DNA of 64,000 nt from Bacteroidaceae bacterium (GTDB taxonomy: Bacteria; Bacteroidota; Bacteroidia; Bacteroidales; Bacteroidaceae). The first letter of the stretch is position 1; each line of letters begins with the position of its first letter. The notes under the pieces were generated by a model. The model searched no databases. It was not told the DNA's origin and saw only the letters and a list, made by a program, of their open reading frames with translations. This document shows positions 46,355 to 54,555 of the stretch, in pieces. The stretch is from contig JAFYRW010000029.1 of NCBI GenBank assembly GCA_017546785.1, positions 1-64,000 on the forward strand, given 5' to 3'. Position numbers and translations under genes: made by a program.

Positions 46355-47392
46355 ATGGAACAGAGAAGAGAACTTTACCTTCCGGCCGAGTGGCACAAGC
46401 AGCAGATGGTGCAGCTTACCTGGCCTCACGAAAAGAGTGATTGGGCTTATATGCTCGACGAGGTTGTACGTTGCTTTACCGATATTGCGATTGCCATAAG
46501 CCGTCGCGAGCGTCTTTTGATTGTTGCACCCAATGTCGATGAGGTACGCAAGCATCTGCAGACGACAGCCGCGAACATTCAGAATATAAAATTCTTCAGT
46601 TGCAATACCAACGATACGTGGGCACGCGACCACGCCTTTATCACCGTTCTTGGCGACAATGTACCCCATTATCTCGATTTTGAGTTCAATGGCTGGGGCC
46701 GAAAATTTGCCGCAGAGCTTGACAATGCCATAAACAATAAATTATACGATGCAGGCATCGTGCAGGGCGAATATGAGGATTGCTTGAGCCTTGTGCTCGA
46801 GGGTGGCTCCATTGAGAGCGACGGCAAAGGTACTCTGCTGACAACTTCCCAGTGTCTGTTGGCACCGCACCGCAACCAGCCTCTGACACAAGAACAGATA
46901 GAAAAGAGACTGAAGGATATGTTGCACGTAAAGAGAGTATTGTGGCTAGACCACGGTAACCTTATCGGCGACGACACAGATGGACATATTGACACCATTG
47001 CACGATTCGCGCCGAACGACACTATTCTGTTTGTGCAGTGCAACAATCAGAATGACGAGCAATTTGCCGACCTTCAGGCAATGGAGGCGCAACTTTCACT
47101 ATTCCGCACCGAGGATGGCAAGCCATACAATTTGTTGCCTCTCCCCTCACCCGACCCCATTTTCGACGAAGATGGCGAGCGTCTGCCTGCAACATACGCC
47201 AATTTCCTTGTGATTAACGGAGCGGTACTCTACCCCACATACTCGCAGCCCGAGAATGACCGTAAGGCTGGAGAGATTATAAAATCGGCATTCCCCGGAT
47301 ACGAGATTGTAGGCATCGACTGTCGCGCGCTGATAAAGCAGCACGGCTCGCTGCACTGTGTAACAATGCAATATCCCACTAACGATAGATAA
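46355..47392 (+). CDS. aguA: Agmatine deiminase
   Basis: A 345-residue enzyme of the peptidyl-arginine-deiminase-like guanidino-modifying family. It converts agmatine to N-carbamoylputrescine and ammonia. Landmarks: NTNDTWARDHAF, LEGGSIESDGKGTLLTTSQCLL, LDHGNLIGDDTDGHID (catalytic His), and the C-terminal GSLHCVTMQYP with the nucleophilic cysteine. The start was moved from 46301 to ATG 46355, which gives the family N-terminus (EQRRELYLPAEWHKQ) and removes overlap with DUF2148. The next gene is aguB, 12 bases on, completing the route to putrescine. Confidence 0.94.
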   Translation: MEQRRELYLPAEWHKQQMVQLTWPHEKSDWAYMLDEVVRCFTDIAIAISRRERLLIVAPNVDEVRKHLQTTAANIQNIKFFSCNTNDTWARDHAFITVLGDNVPHYLDFEFNGWGRKFAAELDNAINNKLYDAGIVQGEYEDCLSLVLEGGSIESDGKGTLLTTSQCLLAPHRNQPLTQEQIEKRLKDMLHVKRVLWLDHGNLIGDDTDGHIDTIARFAPNDTILFVQCNNQNDEQFADLQAMEAQLSLFRTEDGKPYNLLPLPSPDPIFDEDGERLPATYANFLVINGAVLYPTYSQPENDRKAGEIIKSAFPGYEIVGIDCRALIKQHGSLHCVTMQYPTNDR

Positions 47393-47404
47393 TAGCTGAC
47401 AATT

Positions 47405-48283
47405 ATGAAAATAGGAATAATACAACAAAGCAACGGAGCAAGCGTAGAGGCCAATATACAGAAGCTTGCCGACAATATACGTTCATTGGCTGCACAGGGT
47501 GCACAATTGGTAATACTACAGGAGCTGCACAATTCACTCTATTTCTGTCAGGTAGAAAGTACCGCAAATTTTGCTCTCGCCGAGCCTATTCCCGGTCCTT
47601 CGACAGAGTTTTTCAGCAAGATTGCAGCCGAGTGCAAGGTGGTGCTCGTCACATCACTCTTTGAGGCACGCGCCAAAGGGCTCTATCACAACACTGCGGT
47701 TGTCTTTGAGTCGGACGGAAGCATCGCAGGCAAATATCGCAAGATGCATATTCCTGACGACCCCGCATATTACGAAAAATTCTATTTTACACCTGGAGAC
47801 ATTGGTTTTCGCCCGATAAAGACATCTGTGGGAACATTAGGTGTTCAGGTTTGTTGGGACCAATGGTACCCCGAGGGAGCACGCCTTATGGCATTGCGTG
47901 GAGCCGACCTTCTCATCTACCCCACAGCTATCGGTTGGGAGAGCAGCGACACCAAAGAGGAGCAGGAGCGTCAATTGGGAGCTTGGCAGACAGTGCAGAG
48001 AGGACACGCTGTTGCCAACGGACTACACGTTATTGCGGTGAACCGTTGCGGACACGAGCCCGACCCTTCGGGAATGACCAACGGCATACAATTCTGGGGA
48101 CACAGCTTTGTAGCAGGACCTCAAGGAGAGTTTGTTGCCCATTTGGGAGAGAACGAAGAGAATGCCATAATAGATATTGACATTGAGCGTAGCGAGTCGG
48201 TACGTCAATGGTGGCCCTTCCTGCGCGACCGTCGCATAGAGGAGTATGGTGGAATAACCAAAAGATATTTGGACGAAGAGTAA
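47405..48283 (+). CDS. aguB: N-carbamoylputrescine amidase
   Basis: A 292-residue nitrilase-superfamily enzyme with the Glu-Lys-Cys triad in LQELHNSLYF, KYRKMHIPDD and VQVCWDQWYPE. It hydrolyses N-carbamoylputrescine to putrescine, CO2 and ammonia, the step after AguA. Putrescine feeds spermidine synthesis. The operon ends at a 13-bp hairpin at 48287-48316. Confidence 0.94.
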   Translation: MKIGIIQQSNGASVEANIQKLADNIRSLAAQGAQLVILQELHNSLYFCQVESTANFALAEPIPGPSTEFFSKIAAECKVVLVTSLFEARAKGLYHNTAVVFESDGSIAGKYRKMHIPDDPAYYEKFYFTPGDIGFRPIKTSVGTLGVQVCWDQWYPEGARLMALRGADLLIYPTAIGWESSDTKEEQERQLGAWQTVQRGHAVANGLHVIAVNRCGHEPDPSGMTNGIQFWGHSFVAGPQGEFVAHLGENEENAIIDIDIERSESVRQWWPFLRDRRIEEYGGITKRYLDEE

Positions 48284-48286
48284 TAA

Positions 48287-48316
48287 TTTAAGGCGCACAA
48301 AATTGTGCGCCTTAAA
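48287..48316. terminator. Bidirectional terminator between aguB and the ferritin-like gene
   Basis: A perfect stem TTTAAGGCGCACA/TGTGCGCCTTAAA (13 bp) with a four-base loop lies between the two convergent stop codons. T-rich sequence follows on the plus strand. Confidence 0.8.
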
Positions 48317-48320
48317 TATT

Positions 48321-48836
48321 TCAGCATTTATACTCTACCGACTGCATAACCCACTGTACGTCGCGCAGGAAGTCCTGAAGATCCTGCTCGTGCTCCTCCT
48401 CTTCGGCCATAATGCGCTTGGCAATGTCGCACGTTGTAAAGTCGATATTGTTAGTGAACGATGCAATCTCCTCGTAGCGTATCACTGCGCAACGCTCGGC
48501 TGCAATATTCTGTTTAAGTACGCTTATCACGTCGTTGTTCAACGGCGCGGCATATTTACATCGGGCAAGAGTTATCCACTGCGCAGGGTCGAGCACAGGA
48601 ACACCCTCGAGCTGAATAATACGGTCGGCAAGCATCTTTGCGTGTCTATACTCCTCCTCGGCGTGCTCTTCAAATTCACGCTGTACGTCGGAGCGCATAG
48701 CACCCTCTACAACAAGACTGCCTATCCAATATTGATAGTAAGCCAACCACTCTTCGCTAAGCGCCGCATTCAACTGCTCCAAAAGCTTCGGTAACTCTAA
48801 ACGCTGTCTCAAAATAAGAACACTCTCTTTTGCCAT
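48321..48836 (-). CDS. Ferritin-like protein of the DpsL type
   Basis: A 171-residue four-helix ferritin-like protein. Di-iron ligands appear as E28/E29, E62-X2-H65 (EEYRH), E114 and E146-X2-H149. Cysteines C116 and C136 near the centre fit the conserved cysteine pair described for thioferritin/DpsL proteins. DpsL was characterised in Sulfolobus and in Bacteroides fragilis as a 12-mer that stores iron while consuming peroxide. It is monocistronic; an upstream TACCTTTA-like element is too weak to call. OxyR-type control is common in the group but no site is seen here. Confidence 0.8.
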   Translation of the reverse strand: MAKESVLILRQRLELPKLLEQLNAALSEEWLAYYQYWIGSLVVEGAMRSDVQREFEEHAEEEYRHAKMLADRIIQLEGVPVLDPAQWITLARCKYAAPLNNDVISVLKQNIAAERCAVIRYEEIASFTNNIDFTTCDIAKRIMAEEEEHEQDLQDFLRDVQWVMQSVEYKC

Positions 48837-48953
48837 AATCGTAAATTTTAAAGGTAAATATATAATTCATAAACAGCCGGAGTGGGTTTTTGTTTCTATC
48901 GTCCGGTAAAAAGAGTGCATTTTGAACAAAGCAAAAAATTAAATTATTTAATA

Positions 48954-48985
48954 TTGTGTTAATATAATAAAATATACTAAATTTG
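48954..48985 (+). promoter_or_regulatory. Promoter for the ThiE-like gene, followed by a start-site hairpin
   Basis: TTG (48954-48956) and TAAATTTG (48978-48985) with a spacer of about 21 bases. A hairpin GCAACC-AAA-GGTTGC (48985-48999) falls at the expected transcript start, and about 90 bases of leader follow. Confidence 0.55.
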
Positions 48986-49045
48986 CAACCAAAGGTTGCG
49001 GACATAAGTTACATACGAAACGCCTATCGGTAAAAGGGAATTTCT

Positions 49046-49090
49046 ATGAAACTTATATTCGCTATTTATGACGAAAATCAATATATATAA
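49046..49090 (+). CDS. Possible 14-residue leader peptide coupled to the ThiE-like gene
   Basis: ATG at 49046 opens a short frame (MKLIFAIYDENQYI) preceded by the purine-rich AAAAGGGAA, a fair ribosome-binding site in a genome that mostly lacks them. Its TAA shares a base with the ATG of the next gene (TAATG). This is the layout of translational coupling. Whether it is translated is unknown; chance is possible at this length. Confidence 0.35.
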   Translation: MKLIFAIYDENQYI

Positions 49091-49674
49091 TGAAACTCGC
49101 CGTTGTAACAAAGCCCACATTCTTTATCGAAGAAGATAAGATAATCACACGTCTCTTCGAGAAGGGACTCGACTATCTTTTTCTCGACAAGGCACATCCG
49201 CACCCTCAATATATTGAAAGATTATTGAATCTTATCCCCAAGAAATATCACAAAAGAATCTTCACCTGCAACAACCGCTTGATGCAGGATTACAATCTTG
49301 CCGGCCAGTTGTTCCCTCCCGGTTCGCCCCACCCCACAAAAAAACAGAAAGGCAAATTGGTAGGATACGCAGCCAACCTTAACGAATTGCACGAATTCAA
49401 GAGCTTCTACGAGATTATGTGCTTTGGTCCTCTTGGCCGCACATTCCATCAGAGCTCGGAGCTTAACGAGTATGGCAAGAAGGTTATCAACAAACGCGTA
49501 TGGGCCTTTGGAGATATTGATGAGGAGAATATAAAAAGCCTGTCGGATTATAAATTCGGAGGAATTATTCTCGAGGCGCAAGTTTGGGACAGATTCGATT
49601 CGTGTCGATCTACTGACTACAGTGAACTTATAGAAAGTTTCATCAGAATAGAGAAGATTACCAGAAAATTATAA
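49090..49674 (+). CDS. ThiE/TenI-like (thiamine phosphate synthase family) protein, degenerate
   Basis: A 194-residue single-domain TIM-barrel-type protein related to thiamine phosphate synthase. It opens with KLAVVTKPTFFIEED, as do Bacteroidota homologues, and has CFGPLGRTFHQSSELNEYG and VWAFGDIDEENIK at the phosphate-binding end. The pyrophosphate-binding LRxK motif of active ThiE appears here as LFLDKA (30-35), and the following conserved His is replaced in FTCNNRL. It may therefore lack synthase activity or act like TenI. No other thiamine genes and no TPP riboswitch are near; prs lies 84 bases downstream. Confidence 0.72.
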   Translation: MKLAVVTKPTFFIEEDKIITRLFEKGLDYLFLDKAHPHPQYIERLLNLIPKKYHKRIFTCNNRLMQDYNLAGQLFPPGSPHPTKKQKGKLVGYAANLNELHEFKSFYEIMCFGPLGRTFHQSSELNEYGKKVINKRVWAFGDIDEENIKSLSDYKFGGIILEAQVWDRFDSCRSTDYSELIESFIRIEKITRKL

Positions 49675-49693
49675 TTGAAAAGAAAAAATTAGG

Positions 49694-49701
49694 TAAATTT
49701 G
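49694..49701 (+). promoter_or_regulatory. -7 element for prs
   Basis: TAAATTTG lies 58 bases before the prs ATG. A TTG 16 bases upstream (49675-49677) is closer than ideal. Confidence 0.5.
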
Positions 49702-49758
49702 CACACGATTTTAAAAGATAAAACTACTAATAAATAACAAAACTTAAACTTTACCAAA

Positions 49759-50694
49759 ATGAATAATACCCCTTATATGGTATTTTCGGGAACAAAATCT
49801 CGTTACCTTGCAGAAGCTATCTGTAAAGAGTTAAATTGCCCCCTCGGCCAGATGAACACCACCTATTTTGCTGATGGAGAGTTTGCAGTGTCTTACGAAG
49901 AGTCTATTCGTGGTAAGAATGTATTTTTGGTACAATCTACATTCCCCAATTCAGACAACCTTATGGAGTTGCTCCTTATGGTAGACGCAGCTAAGCGTGC
50001 ATCGGCTAAGAGCATTGTTGCTGTAATGCCCTATTTTGGTTGGGCACGTCAGGACCGCAAGGATAAGCCCCGTGTTTCTATCGGTGCTAAATTGGTTGCC
50101 GACCTTTTGAGTGTTGCCGGAGTGAGCCGCGTTATTACAATGGACCTTCACGCCGACCAGATTCAGGGATTCTTCGACCAGCCTGTAGACCATCTTTACG
50201 CTTCAATGGTATTCATTCCCTACATCCACTCACTCAATTTGGAGAATCTTGTAATTGCTACTCCCGACGTGGGTGGTTCTAAACGTGCAAGCGCATATTC
50301 AAAATGCCTTGGTGTACCCCTCGTACTTTGCCACAAGACACGCGCAAAGGCTAACGTAGTAGATACAATGCAGATTATCGGTGATGTAAAGGACAAGAAT
50401 GTTATCCTTGTAGATGACATTGTGGATACAGCAGGTACAATCTCTAAGGCCGCTAACCTTATGATGGAGAATGGTGCACAGTCGGTTCGCGCTATTGCAT
50501 CACACTGCATTATGTCGGGTAACGCATCGGAGCGCGTAGAGGAGTCGGCTCTTACCGAAATTGTATTTACAAACAGTATCCCTTACGAGAAGGGTTGTCC
50601 CAAAGTAAAACAGCTCTCTATCGCAGGTATCTTCGCCGAGGCTATCCAGTGCGTATTGAACAACGAGTCAATCAGCAAGCAGTATATTTGCTAA
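49759..50694 (+). CDS. prs: Ribose-phosphate pyrophosphokinase (PRPP synthetase)
   Basis: A 311-residue enzyme that makes PRPP from ribose 5-phosphate and ATP for nucleotide, histidine and NAD synthesis. Landmarks: FADGEFAVSYEESIRGK, YFGWARQDRKDKPR, DLHADQIQGFFDQPVDHL (signature) and VDDIVDTAGTISKAA (PRPP-binding loop). Length is normal for class I enzymes. It ends 6 bases before the DUF4369 lipoprotein gene. Confidence 0.97.
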   Translation: MNNTPYMVFSGTKSRYLAEAICKELNCPLGQMNTTYFADGEFAVSYEESIRGKNVFLVQSTFPNSDNLMELLLMVDAAKRASAKSIVAVMPYFGWARQDRKDKPRVSIGAKLVADLLSVAGVSRVITMDLHADQIQGFFDQPVDHLYASMVFIPYIHSLNLENLVIATPDVGGSKRASAYSKCLGVPLVLCHKTRAKANVVDTMQIIGDVKDKNVILVDDIVDTAGTISKAANLMMENGAQSVRAIASHCIMSGNASERVEESALTEIVFTNSIPYEKGCPKVKQLSIAGIFAEAIQCVLNNESISKQYIC

Positions 50695-50700
50695 AATATA

Positions 50701-51387
50701 ATGCGTAATATATTTTACACTACACTATTAGCGTTTCTCCTGCTGTCGTGCGGAGGTTCGGGGTACACCATTAACGGTACTATTGAAAATTCGAACGATG
50801 GCGAGAGTGTCGCTTTAGGATATTCTGTATACGGAGACGATTTTACAAGAATAGACGAGACGACAATAAAAGATGGAAAATTCCATTTTAAAGGAGATAT
50901 TGATGGTTGTAAAATATATTATCTGCTTTATCTGAACGAAGAAAGAGAAATTTGCACACCGTTCTTTTTGGAGAATGGAGAGATTACCGCAAACTTATCG
51001 GAGAATATTTCCCGAGTAAGCGGCACTCCGACCAACGATGCGAATATGGCATTCGAGGACTCTCTTCTATGGTATGTCAATGAGATATTCTCTGTAGAAA
51101 ATCAATTGAACAGCGATTCTACAATCTCCGATTCCACACGTGCTTCTATAGCGCTTAGAGGATACGAGCTACAGAATGAATCAATGATGTATGTAAAAGA
51201 GGTCATTCGAGAGAATATAACATCAATCCTCGGTCTATATTTATTGGTGCAATTTGCCGACATCTTCGACATACTGGAACTACAGGAGCTTGAACGCGAA
51301 ATTCCAACCGTGCATCAAGCGCGCAGCAACAATTCTCTGTATGATATTCTTATGGAGATTATGGACGAAAGAAAGTTCAACAGATAG
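50701..51387 (+). CDS. DUF4369 lipoprotein
   Basis: A 228-residue protein with a lipoprotein signal (LAFLLLSCGG; cysteine at about 17) and an N-terminal DUF4369 domain (YTINGTIENSNDGESVALG ... KDGKFHFKG). In many Bacteroidota this domain precedes a thioredoxin-like AhpC/TSA domain; here the rest is a short helical region with no CxxC, so it is the stand-alone form. Function unknown; probably in the outer-membrane inner leaflet or on the surface. It is cotranscribed with prs (6-base gap). Confidence 0.8.
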   Translation: MRNIFYTTLLAFLLLSCGGSGYTINGTIENSNDGESVALGYSVYGDDFTRIDETTIKDGKFHFKGDIDGCKIYYLLYLNEEREICTPFFLENGEITANLSENISRVSGTPTNDANMAFEDSLLWYVNEIFSVENQLNSDSTISDSTRASIALRGYELQNESMMYVKEVIRENITSILGLYLLVQFADIFDILELQELEREIPTVHQARSNNSLYDILMEIMDERKFNR

Positions 51388-51404
51388 TTCCACAGACAAC
51401 AAAC

Positions 51405-51438
51405 AAAAAATAGAGTCAATTAATTGACTCTATTTTTT
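51405..51438. terminator. Bidirectional terminator between the DUF4369 gene and panB
   Basis: A fully palindromic core TAGAGTCAATT/AATTGACTCTA (51411-51432), flanked by six A residues and six or more T residues, between convergent genes. Confidence 0.88.
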
Positions 51439-51470
51439 TATATATCTGATAATGCTCTGCAACGAGAGTA

Positions 51471-52292
51471 TCAATATTGCTCTTTCTCGTTAGGAAAATC
51501 CATACTCTTTACGTCGCCTACATAATTACCGATAGCATCGGTGATTACACTCTGAAGGTCGGCATAACGACGCAGGAAACGAGGGGTAAAATCGGCTGTC
51601 ATTCCCAGCATATCGGCACTGACAAGAACCTGACCGTCTACTTTTCCTCCGGCTCCAATGCCTATCACAGGTATTCCTAATTCCGAAGATACCTTTTCGC
51701 CCAATGTTGCAGGAATCTTTTCGAGTACAATAGAGAAACAGCCAGCCTCTTCGAGCAATTTTGCATCGTGACGCAGCTTCTCGGCCTCCATTTCATCTTT
51801 GGCACGCACGCTGTATGTACCGAACTTATTTATGCTCTGCGGAGTAAGGCCCAAATGTCCCATAATAGGTATTCCGGCATCGAGAATCTTGCGTACCGAA
51901 GGAAGAATCTCCTCACCACCCTCGAGTTTGAGAGCGTCGGCGTGGGTCTCCTTCATAATGCGGATAGCATTCTTAACCGCTTCATCGGCATTTACCTGAT
52001 AAGTTCCGAACGGCATATCAACAACGACAAGCGCACGCTTAACGCCACGAACGACTGACTTTGCGTGATAAATCATTTGGTCGAGTGTGATAGGCAGTGT
52101 GGTCATATTACCCGCCATAACATTGGATGCAGAGTCTCCCACAAGAATAACATCTACTCCACCGGCATCGACAAGCGAGGCCATTGTAAAATCGTACGCG
52201 GTGAGCATTGCTATCTTCTCACCCTTTTTCTTCATCTCAATAAGACGTCGTGTAGTTACCTTACGAGAGTCTTCGACAATATATTTAGACAT
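51471..52292 (-). CDS. panB: 3-methyl-2-oxobutanoate hydroxymethyltransferase (ketopantoate)
   Basis: A 273-residue enzyme of pantothenate synthesis. It adds a hydroxymethyl group from methylene-THF to 2-oxoisovalerate. Landmarks: [26 protein letters not shown], the metal-binding [25 protein letters not shown], and the catalytic Glu in IVLEKIPA. It is transcribed alone; panC and panD are not in the window. A weak TAACTTCG element lies upstream, near 52330. Confidence 0.95.
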   Translation of the reverse strand: MSKYIVEDSRKVTTRRLIEMKKKGEKIAMLTAYDFTMASLVDAGGVDVILVGDSASNVMAGNMTTLPITLDQMIYHAKSVVRGVKRALVVVDMPFGTYQVNADEAVKNAIRIMKETHADALKLEGGEEILPSVRKILDAGIPIMGHLGLTPQSINKFGTYSVRAKDEMEAEKLRHDAKLLEEAGCFSIVLEKIPATLGEKVSSELGIPVIGIGAGGKVDGQVLVSADMLGMTADFTPRFLRRYADLQSVITDAIGNYVGDVKSMDFPNEKEQY

Positions 52293-52391
52293 AAATTCTA
52301 CCTCTTTTAAATACAGCGCGAAGTTACACTAATTTTCGCGAATATCAGCTGCTTTGTCCATTTTTTCACAAGCAGCAGCCTTCATAGAGTA

Positions 52392-52940
52392 TCAAAATGC
52401 CTTTTTGAACAAATTCAGCCGCAATTCCTGCGTAGTGTCCAACAACATTTTCTGCTTGCCATTCTGTGTTATATTAACGTTGGTGATATTTATAATATAT
52501 TCCAATTGCTCATCGCAATATCGTGCAGAGGCATTATAAAAAAGAGACAAAGAGTCCGATTCTCCTAAAATCATTCTCATTGCCGAGAATGGTATCTCCC
52601 ACACTACAGCATTGTCGTTTGCAACAAAGTCTGTGTATTGCAAAAATAAATCACAGCACACAACATTCTCCTTTATTGAATGGAGCAATACTGTGTCTTT
52701 TAAGTTGCCTTGCAATATATTGCATATAGGAAAATCGTATACTATAAGCCCTGTGCGCAAAGAACGACCCGCGAGCGGCAGAGTGTCGCCCGCATAAAGA
52801 GTGACTGTTCCGTCATACTCCCCCACTATACTCATTGCTATCGCATTATTTGGTGTACGCTCAAAAGGTGTTTCTCTGTTGCTGCACGAACACAGGAGGA
52901 GAAAAAGAAAAACAGATGCCATATAAAATGTATTCTTCAT
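52392..52940 (-). CDS. Putative lipoprotein of unknown function
   Basis: A 182-residue protein with a lipoprotein signal (VFLFLLLCSCSN, lipobox cysteine near 19). The rest is beta-rich (SIVGEYDGTVTLYAGDTLPL) with two adjacent cysteines in NVVCCDLF. It resembles small calycin-like DUF4840-type lipoproteins of Bacteroidota in length and opening, but I do not recognise the family with confidence. It has its own short gap of 86 bases to the glnA terminator and is probably expressed alone. Confidence 0.65.
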   Translation of the reverse strand: MKNTFYMASVFLFLLLCSCSNRETPFERTPNNAIAMSIVGEYDGTVTLYAGDTLPLAGRSLRTGLIVYDFPICNILQGNLKDTVLLHSIKENVVCCDLFLQYTDFVANDNAVVWEIPFSAMRMILGESDSLSLFYNASARYCDEQLEYIINITNVNITQNGKQKMLLDTTQELRLNLFKKAF

Positions 52941-52973
52941 ATTCTATATAACACCTGAAATATAATATTGTTT

Positions 52974-53007
52974 AAAAAAGAAGTAAGGCTGCAAAGAACA
53001 GCCTTAC
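52974..53007 (-). terminator. Rho-independent terminator after the glutamine synthetase gene
   Basis: A perfect 9-bp stem GTAAGGCTG/CAGCCTTAC with a 7-base loop is followed on the minus strand by TTCTTTTTT. It starts 20 bases after the stop codon. Confidence 0.9.
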
Positions 53008-53026
53008 CCATAAAGTAAATGTGTTA

Positions 53027-54529
53027 TTATCCGCAGTGGAAATATCGGTGAACGAGCTTAAGCATTTCCTCCATATTACCGTTAATATCGGCTCTCAAAG
53101 TTCTGTCGCCATAAGAGCGTAGACGCTTTATAATGCCATCAATCATTGCGGGGCTGAATACATTGTGCTGCTCAAAGACTGCACGCTGACGCTCGAGGCA
53201 ATCGGCAGAAGCCTCGCAACTGTCGGGAAGTTGGGCAAGCTGACTCAATTTATCGGCATTCTCCTTTTGGTGGATATTTACATTCACATAAGTTCTTTCG
53301 GCAATATCAAGAGCATTCTCAAGCTCGAATCCGTAGCGGCAAGCAACAGCAAGACCGGCAATAAGCTGATAAATATCGGCCGAGCCGTCGGGTGAACGCA
53401 TCTCGACAGTCTGTTTCTGTGTGGTATCGTATGACGACTCATTCTCTATAGGATTGGCCAATTTACACATATCACTCTTTGCAGCCCAACCGAGAGGCAC
53501 ACGAACAAGCACCGAACGGTTTCTGTCGCCCCAGCAGATATTTGTAGGAGCCTCCTGATGCGGTACAAGGCGGAAATAAGATGTTGGATTGGTATTACCA
53601 AAAGCTGTGATAGAGGGAGCAAGCTCCATCATACCGGCAATTGCGCGGCGGGCTGTCGATGACAACACACCACTGTCAAGCATCATATTCTTGCCGTCCT
53701 TAACAATTCTCATATGAACGTGTAGGCCCGAGCCAGCCTTTCCTGCAGTGATTTTAGGAGCAAAAGTAATGTCGTAACCATACTGGAAGGCAAGGTTGCG
53801 TATAATCCATTTTGCAATCATCAGCTGGTCGGCAGCATCGCAAGCATTAACGGGAAGGAACTCAATCTCATTCTGCTCGTAGATAAGGCCGTCGATGGTG
53901 AAATTACCAACCTCTGAGTGTCCATACTTAATCTCTCCTCCGGCCTGTGCTATATAGGCCATACACTCGGTACGGAAAGCATTGAACTTTGCATAGGGAG
54001 CCGACTCGTGATAACCCTTCTGGTCGGTTGCGGGAAACATTCCGCTGTCGGGAGCAATCACATAATACTCAAGCTCGCCCATTGCCTGAAACTCCATTCC
54101 TGTTACCTCGTTAAAGGCGCGGCACGCCTTACGCAAGGTATTTTCGGGAGAGCTCTCAAGCGGTTCGCCATCCTTGTTGAAATAAGAGCAGAGCATAGAC
54201 AATGTAGGAATCTCGGCAAATGGGTCGAGGAATGCTGTCGAGAAGCGGGGAAGTACATAAAGATCGCTGCTGCCTGCCTCGATGAAGGGAAAGAGACTCG
54301 AGCCATCAACGCGCTCACCGCAGGTGAGGATAGCATCGAGATACGCTGCATTGTTTATCACAAAATTCAAGGTCTTCAATCGTCCGTCACCGGCAGGATA
54401 CATAAAATTAACCATACGCACCCCATTCTCCTTGATGTAGCGAATAATATCGGCCTTTGTAAACTCCTTATTACTTTTTCCCAAATAAGCTACTATTTTA
54501 TTGGGATTAAGTTCCAGTTCCTTGTTCAT
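53027..54529 (-). CDS. glnA: Glutamine synthetase, type I family
   Basis: A 500-residue enzyme with the GSI plan: beta-grasp N-terminal domain (about 25-125), then the catalytic domain with MGELEYYVI, YEQNEIEF, AGSGLHVHM, NTNPTSYFRLVPHQEAP, and NRSVLVRVP. It condenses glutamate and ammonia with ATP. The adenylylation loop of enteric GSI is not obvious. It is last in a likely operon behind M20 and M1 peptidases (26-base gap), linking peptide breakdown with amide nitrogen capture. A gamma-glutamylpolyamine-type GlnA relative cannot be excluded from sequence alone. Confidence 0.88.
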   Translation of the reverse strand: MNKELELNPNKIVAYLGKSNKEFTKADIIRYIKENGVRMVNFMYPAGDGRLKTLNFVINNAAYLDAILTCGERVDGSSLFPFIEAGSSDLYVLPRFSTAFLDPFAEIPTLSMLCSYFNKDGEPLESSPENTLRKACRAFNEVTGMEFQAMGELEYYVIAPDSGMFPATDQKGYHESAPYAKFNAFRTECMAYIAQAGGEIKYGHSEVGNFTIDGLIYEQNEIEFLPVNACDAADQLMIAKWIIRNLAFQYGYDITFAPKITAGKAGSGLHVHMRIVKDGKNMMLDSGVLSSTARRAIAGMMELAPSITAFGNTNPTSYFRLVPHQEAPTNICWGDRNRSVLVRVPLGWAAKSDMCKLANPIENESSYDTTQKQTVEMRSPDGSADIYQLIAGLAVACRYGFELENALDIAERTYVNVNIHQKENADKLSQLAQLPDSCEASADCLERQRAVFEQHNVFSPAMIDGIIKRLRSYGDRTLRADINGNMEEMLKLVHRYFHCG

Positions 54530-54555
54530 AGTATATAAGTATTAAAAAATTATTG

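Noticed and set aside
49000..49089. Possible TPP riboswitch before the ThiE-like gene
   Set aside because: The conserved CTGAGA and the other thi-box segments are absent; only a small hairpin at the start site is seen.
52330..52385. Hairpin GCTGCTT(T)GT/ACAAGCAGC as terminator of the small lipoprotein gene
   Set aside because: The stem has a bulge and there is no T-run after it on the minus strand.
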